Assembly: GCA_002150815.3 (NCBI GenBank) | Contig: NDFF03000065.1 | Location: 1 to 64,000, forward strand | Source: Grammothele lineata | Lineage: Eukaryota > Basidiomycota > Agaricomycetes > Polyporales > Polyporaceae | Direction of reading: 5' to 3' | Length of the DNA stretch: 64,000 bases | Part shown: one piece after another, positions 35,248-47,016 of the stretch | How the letters are laid out: every line of letters begins with the position of its first letter | Numbering within the stretch: position 1 is the stretch's first letter | Position numbers and translations under genes: made by a program | The notes under the pieces: model-generated | Seen by the model: the letters and a program-made list of their open reading frames with translations, nothing else | The model's database searches: none | What the model was told of the DNA's origin: nothing

Positions 35248-36269
35248 ATGGCACCCCCAAACGTAGTGGTAGAGCGTCTAGAATCGCCTTCAGGTAAGTC
35301 TTTCGATCGTGATCTTTTCTGAAAGCCTAACATATTCCACAGAGTCCTTTGTTGAAGATGCAGTCAAAATACACAACTCCTGTATGGCCGAAGGTACCGT
35401 CTTACCATCACGCTGTCAGCATCTCTCCTAACATCTCGTGGCGTACCCCCAGAACACGCCTCCCTCGCCCTCACAGGCGGAGACATCTCTCTCCTCCCAC
35501 TCCTCGCAAGATCCTTCGCCCGCCCATTATGCATGTGTCCCGGGGTAGGCCACGTCTACGCCGCTCGAGAAAAGGGCTCGGGCGCGCTCATTGGCGTCGC
35601 GATGTTCACCCCGCCCGGCCAACTCTTGTGGTCCACGTACGTGCCTTTCATCACGCACGGCGCTTGTTACACAGGCGTCCGCGCGACGAGCGGGTTCAGG
35701 CACTAGTACTGACACCGAGCGCGCTCGGCTAGCGAGGAGCAGCGCCAGGCTGGGCTGTATGACTTCATGGAGGCGCTCTCGCCGGAGGGCAGGGCCTGTT
35801 TGACGGGCTCGGTGAGCACGACCTTTCCCGGTCCACGCAGCAGTCGTGGATGCTGACGATGGGGTTGCGACGTCGGCGCGCACATACACAGTTGCAGACA
35901 GAGCTCCCGCGAATGAACGACGAGATGTTCGGGATCCCGGACGCCCAGCGGAATACGTACTGGTGCGAGATGGTCATGGTCCGTCCAGACTGGCAGGGCA
36001 AGGGCATCGGCAAGGCGCTCTTCCAACTTGCTTTCCGAGAGGCGGAGAAGACAGGCGTCCCAGTCACCTGCCCCTCATCAAGCGATCGGAATGTGAGTTC
36101 GTGAGCCTCGCACACCGTGCGTGCCGTTTGTCTGACTTGTTGAGGACTGCAGATCCCAATATTCCGGAGAATTGGGTTCACGTACCATGGTGCGCGGGTA
36201 ATCCCGTCGCCATGGATGGAGTGGAACATCTGGTTCTTCATGAAGGAGACGAAGAAGCGGGACCCATAG
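35248..36269 (+). CDS. GNAT N-acetyltransferase, cluster copy 1
   Basis: Acetyl-CoA-dependent N-acetyltransferase fold, 223 residues. Exons: 35248-35293, 35343-35393, 35453-35636, 35733-35811, 35898-36092, 36153-36269. The start MAPPNVVVERLESPS is shared with the other copies. Conserved blocks are LALTGGDISLLP, RPLCMCPGVGHVYAA, NDEMFGIPDAQRNTYW and motif A VRPDWQGKGIGKALF, which binds the acetyl-CoA pyrophosphate. The C-terminus SPWMEWNIWFF is also shared. It is most like the other GNATs of the cluster, in layout resembling basidiomycete GNAT family proteins with no known substrate. Exon 5 is two codons shorter than in GNAT-2 and GNAT-3, and its first residues (TELPRM) differ. No transmembrane segment or signal: cytosolic. 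Confidence 0.83.
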
Positions 36270-37452
36270 CCAGCTCAGTGCGGGCGGGCTGCGTGCACGC
36301 TTCACCACCACGCTTACCCGTCCAGCATGTGTGCGCATGTGTAGTATGTATTTGCTTTCGAGTTCATGACATCCCTACATTCTCTGTTTCTTTATTTGAA
36401 TCAAATTTATAGCAACGAATTCGATGCCCCGCGCCCCGGGATCATGGACGTTTGCCCCACCACACGTACCCGCCGTAGTACGAGGACAGCGCGCGAGGCG
36501 TAACTCGGGGGTTCCTATCGAGAAGACGTGTGGGTATTAGCCGATGCATGGAAAGTCCTCCGTTCATGAGCCCCTCGTACGGAGGTGCCTCTAGGTGCCT
36601 ACACCAAATCAACACATGACTGCATCCTGCCGCGTGTGTGCGGAGACCTTTCAATCCTTCCGGTGACCGCGTGCGACTGTGATAGGCAGTGGGCGCGACG
36701 CGGTGGACTTTCCATAGGTTGACATATGGGGTACGTCTCACTTGATCGACGTCTAACCGTATGCCGAGCTTGGAGTAGTGATAAGCAATGAAGCATTGAC
36801 AATATGAAACGGCTGAGGCGACCGTACATAGTCGAGAACGGGCCCAGTCTCTGCTAGAAGCAGTTAAACGAATGGCACCATAGTTTCTACTGACCGAACA
36901 CGGGTTTGTGCTTCAAAGAAGAGATTTCTGCATGTTCCAAAACCTTCGCTTTTCGCGTGAATCTTCACTGGGAATATTCAAATCGTTGGTGGAGGACCCC
37001 AGGTACCTTTGCTGCGTGGGAAGCTGTGCGTGTGCTGCGAAATAACGTGAATGGATCTAGTACGAGAGAGACTGGTGCCGGTGGTGAGAAGGGCCGTAGA
37101 TGGGAGACAGAGAAGATGTCGCAGCTGCGAGATCGCGGAGGGCAGTGATGAGCGCTGGGCGCTTCTCCAGGAACGGAAGCGCGAGGAGACGCCCGATCTG
37201 AGTAGACGATCTCCACTGACTCTCGTGCCCAAAGTCGCCTTGTCGAGGACTGTTCACCGCGGCTGTCATATCATGTCATTCCGCCTCTCTCGACCTGGAC
37301 TGTAATCTCACGGGCCCGGCCGCTTACGCCGGAACCATCGTGGCGCAGAAAGCGACGCGTGCTATGCACATGCGCATGCAAACAGTCTACCCATCTTGTC
37401 TCCTCCGCCTCCAACGACTGGCAGTCTCTCGCGCACCATGCTCTCGCGCACC
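36270..37452. other. Intergenic; unexplained minus-strand ORF upstream of UstYa-A1
   Basis: A 70-codon frame on the minus strand (37057-37269, MTAAVNSPRQGDFGHESQWR) is divergent from UstYa-A1, the position held by the But2-like gene in the other modules, but it shows no similarity to it. Nothing else is recognised. Confidence 0.35.
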
Positions 37453-38204
37453 ATGCTCTCTCGCACCGTAGGGCTCCTCGCTCTCCTCGCCCTTGCCATC
37501 CTCGACGTCGTCCTCGACCGCAAGCTCCTCGCAGCGTCCGACCGCGCCTTCGCTCTCCGCCCTCCCCCGTTCTCCCACTACAGTACGTGCACATCCCTTC
37601 AGGTACCCTGCCATCGCTTATCCTTCTCCCCCGCGTCCCCGCGTTCCCCACACTCCTCTCTCCCCCGCCTCTCTCCCCAGGTTGGATAGGGGACGACATC
37701 CCGGAGCGTTACCCCCTCCCCTCCGCCCGCCCGCGGGTCCTCCTCCCGTCCGAAGACACACACCGATACGGCCTCCTCACCTCCTCGCCCCCCGCCGCCG
37801 AGCTCGAGTGGGCTTTCACCGCGAGCACCCCAACCTTCGAGGGCGACGTGCACCCCCTCCCGCGCCGGCGCGCCTTCCTCGTCCTCCTCGCGCACCAGAC
37901 GCACTGCATGCGCGCCCTCTGGCGCGCCCTCGCCGCAGAGGGTGGGGACCCGAACGGCTTCTTCGAGGGACACCTCGACCACTGTTTGGGCGTGCTGAGG
38001 GATATGGCAATGTGCCGCGCCGACGCGAGTTTGGAGCTCGGGGACCCCTTCGCGCGGGTGGAAGACGGGGACTCGGAGCCGTGGCGCGAGCGCGGGAGGG
38101 GCGAGCGGGTGTGCGACTTTGACATGGACGCGTTCTATGCGGCGATGCGGGAGCAGTGGGACGAGTGGGAGGGCGCGAAGCACACGCCTGTGGTCCTTGG
38201 GTAG
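37453..38204 (+). CDS. UstYa-like (DUF3328) protein, class A copy 1
   Basis: Type II membrane protein of the UstYa/UstYb family, which performs oxidative cyclisation or other tailoring in fungal peptide pathways; here 217 residues. Exons: 37453-37582 and 37681-38204. A signal anchor lies at about 5-22 (TVGLLALLALAILDVVL), followed by PPPFSHYS and WIGDDIPERYPLP. The two family signatures HxxHC are HQTHC (115-119) and HLDHC (141-145, continuing CLGVLRDMAMCRAD). A 15-base unit duplicated at the start creates another in-frame ATG at 37438. The ATG at 37453 is chosen because it gives the same 130-base first exon as both other class A genes. It is convergent with the seven-helix gene at 39008. The substrate is unknown. 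Confidence 0.85.
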
Positions 38205-39007
38205 GCGGGCGCGTGGGCAGCGAAGAGAAATGGGTGTACAATTCGTGTCTAGTGCGCTTGTATGCTAAATGTGCCTACGCTAGATGGCATCCCCGAGACG
38301 TGCAGATTAGAAAGCAATCGTATGACTAGTTTCCTTCACAGTCTGTGTTAGGCTAGAGAGATAGGCGTATACGAAGCATGCGTGAAGCTCTCTGTTCCCT
38401 CTGCACGGCCGCTGCCATGACCTCCTCACCACTCGGTGATAGGAGTCGATATCTTACAGGCACGCGGGCTCAGGCCCGGGAAGCATCTCAGGTAAAACGT
38501 CGGGTTCTATCCTCCAAGCCTCGTGTTTTCCCACTATCAGTGGAGGAACCACCGGGATGTTGGTGAGCGCTTCGGAAGGGCAGAGGTTGCACGGCCTGAG
38601 TCTGAGCACGCCTCGAAGTAGCCTTCGCATGATTGAAGATAATAGCGTGCCTGCCATGCAGCGTTCCATACGCAAGCAAGACAGAATAGAAATCCGGTGG
38701 ACTACACGCACACCATGCATAATATCGTATATTCAGAGCACACATCGAGGATCATAGGTCTACAGGACGCTCCGAAGTGTCTGCGTCGGAAGTTGCATAG
38801 AGTACAGTGTAGGGGCCAATTCCGCTCGGGTCATTACAAACGTAGCAATCGTGATCTTCATAGGGAGACGAATCATAGGTAAGAGAAAAACCGACATCGA
38901 CGTACACACCCTCCCGCGCTGCGCCCCTCCCGACATTTTACTCGGAGCCCGGCTTATTCGAACGCGGGTCTCCTACGCCCTCGACTGAAACCCACCAAAA
39001 ACAACGT
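38205..39007. other. Intergenic between convergent UstYa-A1 and 7TM-1
   Basis: No supported gene. A 62-codon plus-strand frame at 38378-38566 lacks a signal peptide and has no counterpart at the other two convergent pairs. Confidence 0.4.
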
Positions 39008-40331
39008 TCAAGCCTCCGCCTCCGCGGACCCCTCATCCCCCTTCTTCAAGTTCGAGTTCGAGGGCGCCATGGACAGCTTCGACGGGTTCAAGCTCAAGTT
39101 GCGCATATTCACCGTCGTGTCCTCGCTGGCCTCCGTGTCCGTGGCCCCACTGGGCGAGGTCGTCGCGTGCCTGACGGCGAACTGCGGGAGCGCGCTGCTC
39201 GTCGCGAGCGTCGTCTTGGCTGCGATGCCGCGCCCGAGCAGGACGCGCACGATGATCATGAGCGGGGCGATGACCTGCGCGTCGCGGAGAGCATTAGCTT
39301 GTGTCAGACAGGACAGGAGGGAAAAGGGAAGAGGCGGGCGGGGAGGGGAGGAGACACGTACCGTGAACATCACATAAACCGACAGCCAAAACACCGACGT
39401 GGGGCTGTCTACACCAAGCGTGACGAGGTACACGATCCCGAACACCGAGTACGGCAGCATGCTCTCCACCACAATCGCCGCCGCGCTCGTGTACGTGCGC
39501 GCGACGTCCCTTCCTAGGGTGTCCGCCATCCGGCGCGAGGTCCAGAGGATGCGCGCGGTGATCAGGATGGAGCAGAGGACGTTGACGGAGATCCCGGCTG
39601 CGGAGTAGGCGAGCGCGGCGTTCTCTGCGAAGCCGGCGAAGAAATCGGAGTTAGGCGCGCCGGAGGTGACGAGGGTGAGGATCCCGAGGGCTGCGCGAGC
39701 AGAGTGAGCAGATGGCGGGGCATGTCAGGAGAATGAGAGACGTACCGACGCTCCCGAGGTAGATGAAGGACGGGACCGCGATCGTCGATTTGGACGCGCC
39801 CCAGACGATGTACGTCCGGTAAATCTGCGTACGCGCCGTCCGTCAGCATCGTCTTCGCTCGCATCCCCAACCAACCCAATGCCGCGCACGCACCTGGAAC
39901 CCATCGCTCGCCGCGTTCTGGATCACCCCCGCGGTCGTGCCGAGCGTCTGGTACCAGATCGCCGCGTTCTGCGCGAACCACGCCGCGCTCCCCCCAGGGA
40001 AGCCCTCGTTGATGATCCACATGTCCTCCCCGAAGAAGGCCTGGGTGGCGAAGAAGAGGGTGTTCATGGCGACGAGGAGCGTGCTGAGGAGGAGGAAGGT
40101 GCGGTTCGCGCGCGCGTTCCGCTTGCGCTTGCGATCTTCGAGGATGAGCCAGAGGCTCGCGCCGTAGAGCATGAGCTCGACGCCTGGGAGAGGGAGAGCG
40201 CGCGCGATGTGATGCGAAAGGGGTCAGCGAGGGGTGGGGAGAGCGCGAAGGGGCGGCGTACCATAGAGCATGGCGACAAACATGTTGCCGACGTAGAACG
40301 AGTTCTGGAAGATCGCGTTCTGGTCTGCCAT
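39008..40331 (-). CDS. Seven-helix membrane protein, cluster copy 1 (7TM-1)
   Basis: Polytopic membrane protein of 344 residues in a basidiomycete family without known function. Exons: 40331-40262, 40183-39894, 39824-39746, 39690-39362, 39274-39008 (70, 290, 79, 329, 267 bases). Seven hydrophobic segments are visible: MFVAMLYGVELMLYGASLWL, FLLLSTLLVAMNTLFFATQA, WYQTLGTTAGVIQNAASDGF, TIAVPSFIYLGSVALGILTL, LAYSAAGISVNVLCSILITA, AAAIVVESMLPYSVFGIVYL and VFWLSVYVMFT with its continuation. A conserved loop EDMWIINEGFPGGSAAWFAQ lies between helices 2 and 3. The C-terminal tail is hydrophilic and probably cytoplasmic. A receptor-like or transporter role is open; no pheromone-receptor motif is seen. 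Most similar to 7TM-3. Confidence 0.83.
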
Positions 40332-41356
40332 GGCTGAGTTGGCTCCGGTACGAGGGCGTTGGGTAGCGCTTGGGTAGGGGCCCGCGTCTGGATAGCGGCA
40401 GGAGGATTTGAGGGATCGAGGTGACAGCCACCAACTTGGACAGCGCAAAGCCCACGTTCAAAGATGCGATACGAGGCGTGGACGATCACGTTTTTCTTTC
40501 GTCGCGGATGCCTGAGTATCAGGGCAGCGCAGGTCGGAAGACGATTCACAGTGGCAGACTTCTCAGCCGGCCGACATGTCGGAGGCCGGGAGAGGTACTA
40601 TCACCGGTCCAACTTCAATGAGGAGTCGTATGCGATTTCACTTCTCTTTGAACGCGGATGCTTTGGCATGAGAATAGAGCATCATGGGACACGGAGTTGA
40701 CCTTCTTCAGTAAGGGTATTGAGCACGTTCCCGAGACTGTCGGGACGGGGAACAGGAAGGATGAGGCACATACCCCAGAGAAGTGTTTTGAAGTGTACCG
40801 AGAGCATATGCTCTGCTTCGTTTCTCAGAGCTATTCGTGGACTTTAGTTTCAAGCGGATTGACGGAACGGAAGAGAAGGACGCGGTGATTTGGAAGCGCT
40901 GGAGAACGAAGGCTTGGCCACGTGGCCATTCGCACCTTAGGGCCGGCTTCGAGTCGAAATTCTAGGTTGGTCTCGTTCTCATTTTGTCCCAATCCATGGG
41001 AGGCCACACCATACCCTACCGTCTTAGTTGCGACGCTGGGAGGCGTACGAATAGGTACAAAACCCCTCTACGTATGAAATGGCGATTCTGGTCAAGAAGC
41101 CTGGTCGAGAGATAGGATCATGGCACGTCACGGAGGTACCCCTTCATACTTCTTCTTTGAATGATTGTCTGAACTGATTTACCAATATTATCCAGGCTCA
41201 GTCGTGAAGAGCCCACTGTTTTTGTCTCTCTAGCTACTTCTGTCACAGGTACGAACACCTGTATATTGGCTTTACGCCACCATTATCACATCACCGTACA
41301 AACGGTTCCCCATCTGTCTTCGTTTTGTACTCGCGCTGGTTCTCTTCCACCTTCTC
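40332..41356. other. Intergenic, nothing recognised
   Basis: It contains the promoter of 7TM-1 and the 3' flank of UstYa-B1. Open frames are short and lack motifs. Confidence 0.4.
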
Positions 41357-41932
41357 CTAAACTGCCCTCCAGTCCTTGCACCTCCGCAGCGGATGCCGTT
41401 CCAGCGCGTTCACCTTGTGTGCGTACTGGAACGAGTCGAGCTGCAGGTCTCCGCGACACATCGTCGTCTGGCGCAGGTAGTTGAGGCAGTGCCGCGTCGG
41501 CTCCTCGTCGCGCGCCACACGCGGGCGAGTGAGCTGTTCGCGGATTGCGTCGAGGCACCGAAGCTGGTGCATCATCGAGACGGTGTACGGTGCCTCGTCT
41601 ACACCCAGGTGGATGATGCCACCCTCTGGGAAGAGGAGAGCCCAATGGCGCGTGTCGTGGAGAGTGTATCGGGACCAGCTCCCAGTCTCTAAAATGACAT
41701 CTTTGCGGTCGACACCTAAGAGCTCTGCATGGAGTCGGCGTCAGTAGGATCCGAATGAGCAGCTACGTTCTTAGGTGCGAGGCTGCTCACGGATGTCTCT
41801 GCCGAGCTTATCTCTGTGTATGGATCCTATGAAGGCCAGCGCAGCTAGTTTGAGGATAATATTTGAGGCGACAAGGATGAAGGAAAGGGCGATGAGGATT
41901 GTTTCTGTGCGGCGCCGCGAGGACGTGTGCAT
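41357..41932 (-). CDS. UstYa-like protein, class B copy 1
   Basis: Short, divergent DUF3328-type protein, 169 residues. Exons: 41932-41791 and 41724-41357. N-terminal signal anchor at about 10-34 (ETILIALSFILVASNIILKL), then a lumenal or extracellular part with DVILETGSWSRYTLHDT, EGGIIHLG and APYTVSMMHQLRCLDAI. In place of the two HxxHC motifs it has HQLRC (100-104) and PTRHC (123-127, then LNYLRQTTMCRGD), so each motif has lost one His. It ends CKDWRAV, about 30 residues earlier than class B copy 2. Exon phases agree with that copy. It is not next to a But2-like gene, unlike copy 2. Confidence 0.75.
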
Positions 41933-43084
41933 GGCAGGACGATGTACTTGGCAGAGATTGGAGGAGAGACAGATGAGAGCGAACGGATGAAGATCGTTGC
42001 ATGACGTCCGTGTTCTTTACTCCGTCACCATGAACCGCTCGCTTATGCCTTGTTTGTTCCTCAGAAATATGGTCTATGATCCTATGCGTCAGCCTTGGGA
42101 TCCCTTGTTCATGAAATGTAGAACACCGCGCGCTCTTCTCCGCCGCGCCATTCACATGGCACCGCTAAGCGGTGGTACAGGTATGCCGAGAAATTTGCGC
42201 GCCAGCTGATTACCCATTGGCGACCCTTGCAAACTTCACCGCGACAGGCCCTTGGAATGTTGGCGAGATGTCCGTGCTATTCATTTGCGTTCCGATTACA
42301 ACTGAAGAAAATAGGAACGTTGGCTTAGTCATGTCTAGACGTGGTCGTAGGATTATCACGACTCGCACCTGGTCTCCAATTTCAACTGTCAGTCGTTCGA
42401 GGATCAGTTCTCTCCCGTTTGCTCTTCTTGCCTCTGGTGTGGGTATCCATCGGGTCAAGTCTTGAGCCGAAGCTCATAGGCACATACGCCGCCTCGAGGC
42501 AGGTACCTCTCCGAAGCTCATCATCTGTACCAGTGCCTTCCTTCACCTCCGAGTCCCCTCAGCATGCTTTCGTGGGATATTTCAGCGCGTGGACACGGGC
42601 TTCTAGCGCAGTAGACACACGATAACGCGACTGACGTTCTATTTGATTATCATTTGAATGAGGCTGAGGCGAAGGTTCGAAGAACTGTGGGTCCATCGGC
42701 GCGATTCTCGGGCGCGCCGTCAGAGATGGAAGCATTTGGGCGCGGTTGGGCTGAGGCATAAGATAGGTATTCATTTCCGCTCAGAAGATGTGCAACTCAC
42801 GTCCATATGAGAGGCAGGGGTCGACATATACACCACGTGCAATTGTGAAAAGGAGGATCACCGAACGGTTCAGCTCCGGATGATGCGAAAATATGAGGAA
42901 ACGCAAAGTTCGCTTCCCTCAGCGCAGGTGTGCACAATAATCTCTCATCATGTTCCAATCAGTAAAAGAAGACATATCTAGACCACGTGCGTCTTAGTGC
43001 ACAAAAAGCTCCATACTGGCTACGATATAATAGTTCTAGCGCTGCGGAAGTTGCGAGCGTGCGTAGGACTCCTTCCCTTTCATC
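41933..43084. other. Intergenic with duplicated upstream block of GNAT-2
   Basis: The part 42640-42830 is clearly related to 50735-50920 upstream of GNAT-3. On the minus strand it can be read as a small spliced ORF (ATG near 42822, donor GTGAGT after it, acceptor CCTCAG near 42754, stop near 42559), but the other copy has lost the ATG and differs by an indel. A TATA-like GATATAATAG is at about 43023, 60 bases before GNAT-2. Confidence 0.45.
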
Positions 43085-44046
43085 ATGGCCCCTCCAAACG
43101 TGACTATTGAGCACGTCGAAAAACCAACAGGCAAGCAGTATAGTACGCCATCGAGTTTTGTGGCAGGACTGATGCTTAAGTAGAGGAGTTTACCGTGGAA
43201 GCTACGGAATTCTTTCGAAACTTAATGGGAGCTGGTATGTACAAACTTCCGTCTCGACCAGGTCGAGAGAGGGGACTGAAACTCGAGCGTTCAGATCCTG
43301 CATCCTATGCGCTCACGGGCGGGAATATGAACCTGCTTCCCAAGCTGGGAAACGTCATGATACGACCTCTCTGTCTATGCAGCGGAGTGGGTCATACGTA
43401 CACAGCTCGTGACGAAACTGGTGCACTAGTCGGATTCCTGATATTCACAGTGCCCGGTCAGCACATGAACTCAACGTACGCTGCTCTCTCTGTCTTTACT
43501 TCCTGCGGATCTAACACCGGCCGATTCGTGACCACAGTGAAGAGCAGCGCCAGTGTGGTTTGTACGAGCTCATGAAGGAACTGTCGACCGAGGCTCAGGA
43601 ATACTTCGCGGAGACTGTAAGTATAGCTGCCACAATAGTACTTGGTTGCGGCGCGTACAGCGAGGTGACTGAAAACATATTGGACAGATGGGCAAAGAGG
43701 TCCCGAGACTCAACGACCAAATGTTCGGGATCGCTGAAGCAGAGCGCAACACGTACTGGTGCAATATGGCGATGGTAAGGGCCGACTATCAGGGCCGAGG
43801 AGTTGCGAAGGCGATGTTCCAGTTGGCATTCAGGGAGGCTGCCAGAATCGGAGCGACAGTAGCGCTTACTACGACCAACGAGAAGAACGTGAGTATATTG
43901 CAGTTGCATCGCTGTTATTACTCTCACTCACTGCGACACAGGTTGAGATCTACCAGAAGATAGGCTTCAATTGCAAAGGGCAGAAGACACTCCAGTCGCC
44001 TTGGGGAGAATGGAGCATGTGGTATTTCTCGACCGCTTTAGGCTGA
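43085..44046 (+). CDS. GNAT N-acetyltransferase, cluster copy 2
   Basis: 220 residues; exons 43085-43130, 43184-43234, 43295-43475, 43538-43616, 43688-43888, 43942-44046 (46, 51, 181, 79, 201, 105 bases). Start MAPPNVTIEHVEKPT. Family blocks are YALTGGNMNLLPKLG, RPLCLCSGVGHTYTARD, GALVGFLIFTVPGQ, NDQMFGIAEAERNTYWCN and motif A MVRADYQGRGVAKAMF. The C-terminus is QSPWGEWSMWYFS. Closest to GNAT-3 at both protein and DNA level. The first intron starts with GC rather than GT (CAG/GCAAGC), a rare but genuine donor class; the other four copies have GT there. Codon use is less GC-rich than in GNAT-4 and GNAT-5. Substrate unknown. Confidence 0.83.
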
Positions 44047-45182
44047 GTTCGACCCGATGGGGAGAGCCGTTAGCAACCAGACGTCGGGTCGGTGTCACTG
44101 ACAAATTAGAACGCGTGTCTAATCTCTGTCTTGCAATTTCTTCACGTCAATACGAGTGGCAATGTTGGAACTCGGATTGTAGAGTACTATGGCTGACCGG
44201 GGGCCGAGCCGGCGCGGCAGGCCCCCGGGGGGCCCTTGCAACACCACGAGAGCGCCCACGGAACGCGACGTAGCCCTCCGACTTCGAATTCCTTGTCATA
44301 CTGTCTCGTCTTCTTCCACATTGGGGCTTGTCCCTCGTTCGATGACCGCGCAGCGCCTACTCAACTTTCCTTGTGCTATGTAAGTACCCGTCACCCCCTT
44401 CTTGCTCGCAGCTTAGCTTCTCACTGATAGGATCCGGTGTGACAATTCGTGGTATACCTCCAGTTTCATAGGCTGTTCGTCCGCGCTGGTGATATCATGC
44501 GCAGTCTCGCTCGAGTCTCGGTTAAGTTGACATCGCGATAGCTTTGAGTCACGCAAACTTCTGACTATATTCCTGGCGAGTCGCTATGAGTTGTGTTTGT
44601 GAACCGTGTCCGACTTCACCAATTCTAGCGCGATCTCTGGCTCTAAGTCGACGTCCCGATCACGTAGCGCGGAGGCTCTACGCGCTGTTCCTCCCATCAT
44701 TGCTATATCAAGGCGAGCAATAAGAGTAGATAGGAAGCAAGTAGTAGAGAAAATACTGGCACGTTTCACCAATTTTGAGCTGGTAATATGAGATCTGATA
44801 ATCAAACAGGATGTCCCGTTCGATGTCGCGCCGGCGCCGGTGCGGAGCACTCGATTATGTAGAGCGGCAGGGTCCATGCGAAAGATGGCTTCTTCGAGGA
44901 TCATTGTGGATCCCTCAGGGCGTCTGCGCCTAAGCCTGACCATTTATCCGAGTGAGAGAATATCTCTGATACCTCTGTTGAGCGAGCGATTCCGTTCATT
45001 CATAATCATGGGTTCTTTGCGACCAAAGACGCACGAGATTTTGAATTCGGCTCTTGCCCGGAGTTGCCAAGACCCCGGAGTCGGGATACCAGGTATTCAA
45101 ACAAGTAGGTAGAGGGCTATCCCTCGTGCCCCTCGGACGCTCGCCCTCCGTCGCCTTGAGCCTACTGTTTCCCGTGTCTACT
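44047..45182. other. Intergenic, nothing recognised
   Basis: It separates GNAT-2 from 7TM-2. A short GC-rich inverted stretch occurs near 44196-44233. No coding or RNA feature can be supported. Confidence 0.4.
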
Positions 45183-46422
45183 ATGGCCAGCTACAATTCC
45201 CTCTTCCAGAACGGATGGTACATCGGTAATAATGTTAATGCCATTCTCTACGGTAAGCCTCTAGGCTACTCATATTGCATTGACGAAGATCTTAATAGAC
45301 CTTACAGGTGTAGAGCTCGTCATATACTTCATGATCGTCAAAGCCATCGTCCATGGGATCCAGCGCGGAAGGAGCCGTGCAAAGGATGGGCTGTTCTTTG
45401 CATTGAGCACCTTTCTCCTCGTCATGATTACCATCTTCCTCATCGTTCAGGCCATCTTTGGGGAGGAAATGTGGATTGTGAACGAAGGATATCCGGGAGG
45501 CTCGGCTCAATACTTCGCGGATCACTCAGCCGTGTGGTATCAAACGTTTGGCTCGGCGGCCGGAGTAGCAATCAATGCTGTCAGTGACGCAGTCCTGGTA
45601 AGCCCATTGTGCGTACGAGGCTTGAAAGAAAATCTGAACGTCCACTCCCGGTACGACGCAGGTATATCGCCTTTATATCGTCTGGGGCCTCAACATATTT
45701 GTTGTGGCATTTCCGGCGGTGGTGTACCTAGGCAGCGTGGGTAAGCATTAGAGGCTCAACCGTGTGTGCATCGGAACTAACTTTACGAACATGTAAAGCT
45801 CTAGGGATCGCTACCTGTATCATCTCTGGTCAGCCAAATGCCGACTTCTACGCGGGTGTTTCTTCCCAAATTGCCCTATCCTACGCCTGCACAAGCATGG
45901 GCGTAAACATAATCTGTTCAGTTCTCATCTGCGCTCGAATTCTATGGATTGCACGACGCATCCAAGCAACGCTGGGAGACCAGGTCTCGCGCGAGTACAC
46001 AGGGGCCATGGCTATTATCATCGAATCAATGCTTCCGTACACAGTATTCGCAATCGCCTACATGGCGACCCTGGGTAGCGGCAGTCCCCTCGTTACCTTC
46101 TTTATATCTCCGTACGTGATGCTCTCGGTGAGTGTTCACTTTTACTACGACACCGCCGCATGCAATCGTGGAGCTGAACCACGGCTACGTGCCATAACAC
46201 CAGTGCATCTCCCCCCAGCTTATAATCCTCCGCATTCTGATGGGGCGTGGGCTCAATAGCGATATGACAAGAGAGACCGGAGCAATAACCACGTTGAAAG
46301 CTTCTAGTAGATTGCGCTCGACAAGCGTTCCCGGAGCTGACACCGATGATACTGCGATTAGTCTGGGTAACTTGTCCAAGTCTTCTATTGTACGTTCGAA
46401 GGATGATCAGCTTCAAGCTTAA
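45183..46422 (+). CDS. Seven-helix membrane protein, cluster copy 2 (7TM-2)
   Basis: 328 residues; exons 45183-45252, 45308-45597, 45662-45740, 45799-46127, 46204-46422. The first four exons have exactly the lengths found in 7TM-1 and 7TM-3 (70, 290, 79, 329), and the last equals that of 7TM-3 (219), which fixes the model. Start MASYNSLFQNGWYIGNNVNA. The loop EEMWIVNEGYPGGSAQYF corresponds to the conserved MWIINEGFPGGS loop. ESMLPYTVFAIAYMATLG and the end SPQLIILRILMGRGL match the family. It is the most divergent of the three and the least GC-rich. Convergent with UstYa-A2, with the candidate small secreted peptide ORF between them. Confidence 0.83.
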
Positions 46423-47016
46423 CGTCAGTCTGTAGCATGATCATATACGAAAGTGACGCTTTGGTATTGATATGTCACGGTGTGATTGTCTCGTCGTCAT
46501 CAACCACAGAGAAATGCTGCACTGGGGCTGTGAAGCATACATGTACATGCATCCGCCCGCTTATGGCTCTTCACGTCGTCCCCAGAGCATGGATACGAAT
46601 TGGTTATGTCAATACATCGTGTACTCATATTAACAGTGTTTGATATGCCTTACGAGTATCGCGCTCCCTTACTACCATTCCATGTACATGTGTGAAAGGA
46701 CGCCATGAATATAAGCCGACTCGTCTGGCGGGGGCAATATTGAGGCATGAGATTGAATACGACGGACAAATAAGTCATAGGCCAATGCAACGCGTGCTCA
46801 TATAGAAAGCCCTTCACTTCAAAACCATGTCATCAAGGGAGGTCTCACGTCTCAATCGACATAGATTACTAAGTTATCGATTCTTTCCTCAACTTCGACT
46901 CTACTTTCTCCTACTTTCTCAGGTTGAAACTACACCCTTCGGATATCAGACAACCTAGAAGCCCCGGTTCATTTATCTAGGTAGAAAAAATGATAGGGGC
47001 TACGCACTGGTGAGGT
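46423..47016. other. AT-richer intergenic segment, nothing recognised
   Basis: 3' flank of 7TM-2. No open frame with a motif, no repeat and no RNA gene was seen. Confidence 0.4.

Noticed and set aside
44196..44233. GC-rich inverted stretch as possible terminator or RNA hairpin
   Set aside because: Imperfect pairing and simple G/C runs; no evidence of a transcript.
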